From Rhodospirillales bacterium (lineage in GTDB: Bacteria > Pseudomonadota > Alphaproteobacteria > Rhodospirillales > Casp-alpha2), in NCBI GenBank assembly GCA_013203955.1, contig JABMOY010000189.1, positions 1 through 45,452 of the forward strand: DNA of 45,452 bases, written 5' to 3'. The notes beneath the pieces were generated by a model. That model ran no database searches. It saw only the letters and a list, made by a program, of their open reading frames with translations, and was not told the DNA's origin. This document shows, piece by piece, positions 41,952 to 45,452 of this stretch; position 1 is the first letter of the stretch; every line of letters begins with the position of its first letter. The position numbers and the translations under genes were made by a program.

Positions 41952-43451
41952 TCAATCCGGTTTGCTCTTCGGCGGCACCGTCCTCATGAAGGCCGGAACA
42001 TGTTCGCCCAGCCCCTTGACCGGGGCTTGGCTTTCATTGGCGGGTGTCGCCTTTTTGGGTGCGGGCTCAGGAGCTTTTCGGGGCGCGGGCTCAGGAGCTT
42101 TTTCAGGAGCCTTCGTTTCGACCTTTGGCTCGGGGGGAGCTTCAGGCTTCGCTTCGACCTGCGGAGAAGGCTTCGGCTCGGGTTTTGTTCCGGTTTGCGG
42201 AGAAGGCTTCCGGCCCCGGTCCGTGCCTCGGCCTCGGTCCCGGCCGCCGCGCCGCGGGCTGGGTTTGTCCGAGGGGTCGGTCTGTTTTAATTCGGCGCTG
42301 GCTTGTCCGCCTAATTCCATCCTCGGAATTTTCCGGCCCGTCAGTTCCTCGATCGCTTCCAGGTATTTTCCGTCTTCGGGCGTGGCGATGGTGATGGCGC
42401 GGCCTTGGTGCCCGGCGCGGCCGGTGCGGCCGATGCGGTGCACGTAATCTTCGGCGTGGGTCGGCACGTCGAAATTAAAAACGTGGCTCATTTCCGGGAT
42501 GTCGAGGCCGCGCGCCGCGACATCCGAGCAAACCAGCAGCTTGATGTCGCCTGTCTTAAATTTCCCCAGGGTCGCCGTGCGCTCGGGCTGCGACATATCG
42601 CCATGCAGCCGTGACGCGGGAAGGCCATGACGGGTCAGGGACCTGTAAACGGTGTCGACGTCGCGTTTGCGGTTGCAGAAAATTAAGGCATTGCTGGGTT
42701 TTTCCGTGCGCAGTAATTGCCTGAGGGCGTCGCGCTTTTCCGCCTGGCCGCCGCCGGGGCGCCGCCCGTCTCCGTGTTTGACGACGACAAGGCCCTGGGT
42801 GATGGTTTCCGCCATTGTCGCCGGCGGGTCGACGTGGATTTCTTTTGGATTCATCAAGAATTTGTCGGCCAGGCGGCGAATTTCCGGCGGCATGGTGGCG
42901 GAAAAAAACAGCGTGTTGCGGATCGGCGGCAACATGGCGACGATTTTTTCGACATCCGGGATAAAGCCCATGTCGAGCATCCGGTCGGCTTCGTCGATCA
43001 CCAGGATCTTGATATCGCTCATCAATATCCGGCCCCGTTCGAAGTGATCGAGCAGGCGTCCAGGTGTGGCGATCAGCACATCGACTCCGCGGTCGAGCTT
43101 TTTGACTTGGGCGCCCATGGACACCCCGCCGATCAGCAACGCCATGCTGAGCTTGTGGTATTTACCGTAAATTTCGAAATTCTCGGAGATCTGGGTCGCC
43201 AACTCGCGAGTCGGCGTCAGGATCAGCGACCGGGGCATGCGGGCCTTGGCGCGTCCGGCCGACAGGGCCTCGATCATGGGCAGGGTGAAAGATGCGGTCT
43301 TGCCGGTGCCCGTCTGGGCGCATCCCAGGACGTCTCTGCCCGTCAGAGCCGGGGGAATCGCTTGTTCCTGGATTGGTGTCGGATTTACGTAACCGGCATC
43401 TTCGATCGCGCGCAGGAGGTCTGGGCTCAGCCCAAGGTCAGAAAAACTCAT
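41952..43451 (-). CDS. DEAD-box RNA helicase (RhlE-like)
   Basis: The 499-residue ATP-dependent RNA helicase has the Q motif (FSDLGLSPDLLRAIEDAGYV, NPTPIQEQAIP), motif I AQTGTGKT, motif II DEAD, motif III SAT and motif VI HRIGRTGRAG. The core ends around residue 380. The rest (about 400-499) is a disordered tail: Arg-rich (RRGGRDRGRGTDRGR), then Pro/Glu/Lys-rich repeats (PEPKPSPQVEAKPEAPPEPK, APEPAPRKAPEPAP). Such tails bind RNA or partners. RhlE/SrmB-type enzymes help ribosome assembly and RNA decay, often in the cold. The exact type is not certain. The 150 bases upstream (43452-43601) hold the promoter and nothing else recognisable. Confidence 0.9.
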   Translation of the reverse strand: MSFSDLGLSPDLLRAIEDAGYVNPTPIQEQAIPPALTGRDVLGCAQTGTGKTASFTLPMIEALSAGRAKARMPRSLILTPTRELATQISENFEIYGKYHKLSMALLIGGVSMGAQVKKLDRGVDVLIATPGRLLDHFERGRILMSDIKILVIDEADRMLDMGFIPDVEKIVAMLPPIRNTLFFSATMPPEIRRLADKFLMNPKEIHVDPPATMAETITQGLVVVKHGDGRRPGGGQAEKRDALRQLLRTEKPSNALIFCNRKRDVDTVYRSLTRHGLPASRLHGDMSQPERTATLGKFKTGDIKLLVCSDVAARGLDIPEMSHVFNFDVPTHAEDYVHRIGRTGRAGHQGRAITIATPEDGKYLEAIEELTGRKIPRMELGGQASAELKQTDPSDKPSPRRGGRDRGRGTDRGRKPSPQTGTKPEPKPSPQVEAKPEAPPEPKVETKAPEKAPEPAPRKAPEPAPKKATPANESQAPVKGLGEHVPAFMRTVPPKSKPD

Positions 43452-43601
43452 TATTTACGGTCGGAACCGTGTCCTATTATTGCTTGATGATCCACTTTAT
43501 CGGAATCTGGGTACCGAACGGCCCAATGTCAAATAGTTATATTTGGTTAACCATAACTTTCTTCGTTTTTACCCCTGTCCCGGCCCCTGAAATGGGGAAA
43601 A

Positions 43602-44081
43602 TCACGGTTTCAGGGCATCCCGCACGATATTTCCGAACAAAATGTCGATTTCGCCGGCCAGGCGGTTCAGGTCCGGACTGCCATAGGGCGCGAATGTGCT
43701 GGTCGGCATGCGATAGGTCAGGCTCGCCTTGCCATCATCGTTCTCGGTCACATAGAACCGCAGCGGTGCCTCAATCCCGGCGGGAACGCTGGCTTTCAAC
43801 ATGCGAACGGCGAAATCCGGCCGAAACACCATGATCACCATGTTTCCGGGAATGGTCTTGCCGATGCTTTTCGCCCCGATTGTTGCGCTGGCGCGCGCGA
43901 CGATCCCCATGCGATTTTTTTGGATCGCCTTTATGAGACGGCCCGTAAGGGCCTTATAGGCATAGGCGGTCTTGATCTCCCTGGTCCCGGAATAGGGCGC
44001 GGCTGTCGCAGAAGAGGGCGTGGTGGATAAGCCCGAAATCGCGACCAGCGCCGCGACAATGATGGGAATAATCGGTTTCAT
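43602..44081 (-). CDS. DUF302 family protein, exported
   Basis: The product of 159 residues has a signal peptide (KPIIPIIVAALVAISGLSTT followed by PSSATA) and a DUF302 domain (YAYKALTGRLIKAIQKNRMG, MVIMVFRPDFAVRMLKASVP, LRFYVTENDDGKASLTYRMP). DUF302 domains resemble small alpha/beta sensors or ligand-binding domains, function unknown. The start at 44081 has GAAGGGCGG upstream; the longer frame from 44135 would bury the signal peptide inside the protein. It follows a lipoprotein gene by 50 bases on the same strand. Confidence 0.82.
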   Translation of the reverse strand: MKPIIPIIVAALVAISGLSTTPSSATAAPYSGTREIKTAYAYKALTGRLIKAIQKNRMGIVARASATIGAKSIGKTIPGNMVIMVFRPDFAVRMLKASVPAGIEAPLRFYVTENDDGKASLTYRMPTSTFAPYGSPDLNRLAGEIDILFGNIVRDALKP

Positions 44082-44131
44082 TGGCCGCCCTTCATTTTTG
44101 CTTGCGGGCTTTCGCGCCCGAACCGGAATTT

Positions 44132-44689
44132 TCAATTTGTCGAGTTATCGCCTTCGCCACTGACGTCGAGATGGTCGACCGGCGGAAACAGCGCCAACGT
44201 GACCTGGCGCACCAATTTCCGAAACAACGGCGATTGCGGACTCCGAACCCCGGAAACCTGCCCATCGGCGGTCGACAGCATCTGATCCTCATAGCAAAAA
44301 GTGGACACGAGTCGCAGCGCGTTGGTCAAAGGCAGGGTGGGAATTTGCACCTTGGGGCCGCAAAAATCTTCTTCATCGGCACTGATCGGCGGGTTGAACA
44401 GCATCACCACGTGATGACGCCCGGATCCCTTCCCCTGAGGTGATGAGGTGAACACCACATCGCCACCGACATTCGCGCCATACATAAGCTTCGTCACCTT
44501 CGCGGAGAATTCAGCGTGGGGGCCGCCGAACGGATCATCGCCGACCCGTGTTCTGATCTCTCCATTGCGCGAGGCATAATCAAAATCATCGACGATATAA
44601 TTCAGATTGGGGATTGGCGCTCTGACAATCACCGCCCCCTGGCACGCGGTGAGAACCGGCAGCAGAATAAACAGGACGATCAACCGCAT
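44132..44689 (-). CDS. Lipoprotein of unknown function
   Basis: The 185-residue product has a signal sequence RLIVLFILLPVLTAC with the lipobox L-T-A-C, so Cys16 would be lipidated. The mature part includes VRAPIPNLNYIVDDFDYASR, DDPFGGPHAEFSAKVTKLMYG and VVFTSSPQGKGSGRHHVVMLF, and two cysteines, with no domain I recognise. It is probably expressed with the downstream DUF302 gene. Confidence 0.8.
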   Translation of the reverse strand: MRLIVLFILLPVLTACQGAVIVRAPIPNLNYIVDDFDYASRNGEIRTRVGDDPFGGPHAEFSAKVTKLMYGANVGGDVVFTSSPQGKGSGRHHVVMLFNPPISADEEDFCGPKVQIPTLPLTNALRLVSTFCYEDQMLSTADGQVSGVRSPQSPLFRKLVRQVTLALFPPVDHLDVSGEGDNSTN

Positions 44690-44775
44690 GAAATATGCCC
44701 TTCGCAGAAGCTTGTCCGTGAATTATGGGGCCAAAGCCGCAAACCCGCCATCAACTCTGCGTGAGAAGATCGCGG

Positions 44776-45452
44776 TCAGACATCGAGATTTACGACCTGA
44801 CCGGCATTTTGCTGGATAAACTCCATGCGCGATTCAGGCTTGCGCCCCATCAGCCGTTCGACCAGATCGGCGGTCGAGCCAGGTTTGTGTTTCGCCTTCA
44901 GCCCACTCGCCCACTCGCCGGCAGGAATCTGGACCCGCAGCAATGTGCGCGTCGCGGGATCCATAGTGGTTTCCTTGAGTTGCCGGGGCGGCATCTCGCC
45001 CAGCCCCTTGAACCGGCTGGTATCGATTTTCCCACGCCCGGTGAAATGATTTTTCACCAACTCATCGCGATGGGCTTCGTCCTTCGCATAGGCGGTTTCC
45101 CCGCCCTGGCTGAGACGGTATAGCGGCGGCATGGCGAGATAGAGATGCCCGTTTTCGATCAATTCGGGCATCTCGCGGAAAAAGAAAGTCATCAGCAATG
45201 CCGCGATATGGGCTCCGTCCACATCCGCATCCGTCATGATGATGACGCGTTCATAACGCAGTTTGCTGTCGTCATACAGCGATCCGGTGCCCGGGCCCAG
45301 CGCCTGGACCAGATCAGCCAGTTCCTGATTGCCCCGCAGCTTATCGGCGCTGGCGCTCGCGACATTCAAAATCTTGCCGCGCAAGGGCAGGATCGCCTGG
45401 TTTTTTCTGTTCCGGGCCTGCTTGGCGGAGCCGCCGGCGGAATCGCCCTCGA
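44776..45452 (-). CDS. parE: DNA topoisomerase IV subunit B, C-terminal part (cut by window edge)
   Basis: The frame is open to the window edge and yields about 225 residues of the B subunit. It starts with the TOPRIM motif [15 protein letters not shown], then [31 protein letters not shown] (catalytic metal-binding D-x-D) and ends with [20 protein letters not shown] and [19 protein letters not shown]. The lack of a long insertion after the TOPRIM domain and the sequence style favour ParE over GyrB. With ParC it decatenates daughter chromosomes. The N-terminal ATPase domain lies outside the window. Confidence 0.92.
   Translation of the reverse strand, partial: EGDSAGGSAKQARNRKNQAILPLRGKILNVASASADKLRGNQELADLVQALGPGTGSLYDDSKLRYERVIIMTDADVDGAHIAALLMTFFFREMPELIENGHLYLAMPPLYRLSQGGETAYAKDEAHRDELVKNHFTGRGKIDTSRFKGLGEMPPRQLKETTMDPATRTLLRVQIPAGEWASGLKAKHKPGSTADLVERLMGRKPESRMEFIQQNAGQVVNLDV

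Noticed and set aside
44776-45452. Gyrase subunit B as the identity of the partial gene at the window end
   Set aside because: The TOPRIM-tail region lacks the gyrase-type insertion and reads as ParE. The missing N-terminus leaves a small doubt.

Overview
The window is chromosomal DNA from an alphaproteobacterium, most likely of the Rhodospirillales type. This is inferred from gene content and local gene order: MipZ, ClpS-ClpA, the 17.2 kDa complex I subunit (NDUFA12 family) beside mlaD and a DUF2155 gene facing aat-accC-accB-aroQ, a thiS-thiG fusion, a B12-dependent ribonucleotide reductase, a phasin, and acyl-CoA chemistry. Genes are dense, and G+C looks moderately high in coding DNA and clearly lower in promoter regions. 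I saw no prophage, insertion sequence, CRISPR array or plasmid gene.

Layout. 1-112: the 3' part of a tRNA-Lys(UUU) gene with its terminator. 138-1994: siroheme synthase cysG, convergent with an ArsR-family regulator that has the two cysteines and the putative operator of persulfide sensors (SqrR/BigR). 2087-4541: a coiled-coil protein, a membrane histidine kinase and a Flp-type pilin in one minus-strand run, with a receiver-only response regulator diverging from it. 4653-5721: a compact run of four small genes (acidic protein, two lipoproteins, one 49-residue membrane protein), two of them joined by stop/start overlaps. 5731-7832: fliN with a small partner, a perfect CRP-like palindrome, and two paralogous small proteins of unknown function flanking a DsbA-fold isomerase. 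7862-10781: an acyl-CoA synthetase and an exported GH114-like protein. 10960-15461: a DUF3179 protein, a molybdopterin oxidoreductase, mipZ and a J-domain membrane protein. 15536-19097: galU-ugd-pmm, a sugar-nucleotide operon supplying UDP-glucose, UDP-glucuronate and mannose/glucose phosphates for envelope polysaccharide. 19100-21276: a D,D-carboxypeptidase with a SPOR domain, then a phasin gene with a good sigma-70 promoter and dyads of the PhaR type. 21501-25385: clpS, clpA and a CaiB/BaiF CoA-transferase.

25378-29003: a duplicated-domain Cys-rich exported protein, a DUF482-type acyltransferase, RidA, and a receiver domain fused to a metallo-beta-lactamase-fold enzyme. 29223-33229: nrdJ with terminator, promoter and two NrdR boxes. 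33451-38128: complex I subunit, two MCE/MlaD proteins and DUF2155, converging on aroQ-accB-accC-aat; DUF2155 and aat overlap by 79 bp antisense. 38218-41947: phased A/T tracts, the thiS-thiG fusion, then a TetR-glutaredoxin-Old Yellow Enzyme regulon with three matching operators, and a 39-residue membrane ORF behind a structured spacer. 41952-45452: a DEAD-box helicase, a DUF302 protein, a lipoprotein and the C-terminal part of parE.

Most of the window is ordinary housekeeping. The parts most worth following up are the small-envelope-gene run, the paralog pair with the CRP-like palindrome, the pilin/kinase locus, the receiver-MBL fusion, the Cys-rich duplicated protein and the electrophile-type regulon whose glutaredoxin has an unexpected active site.
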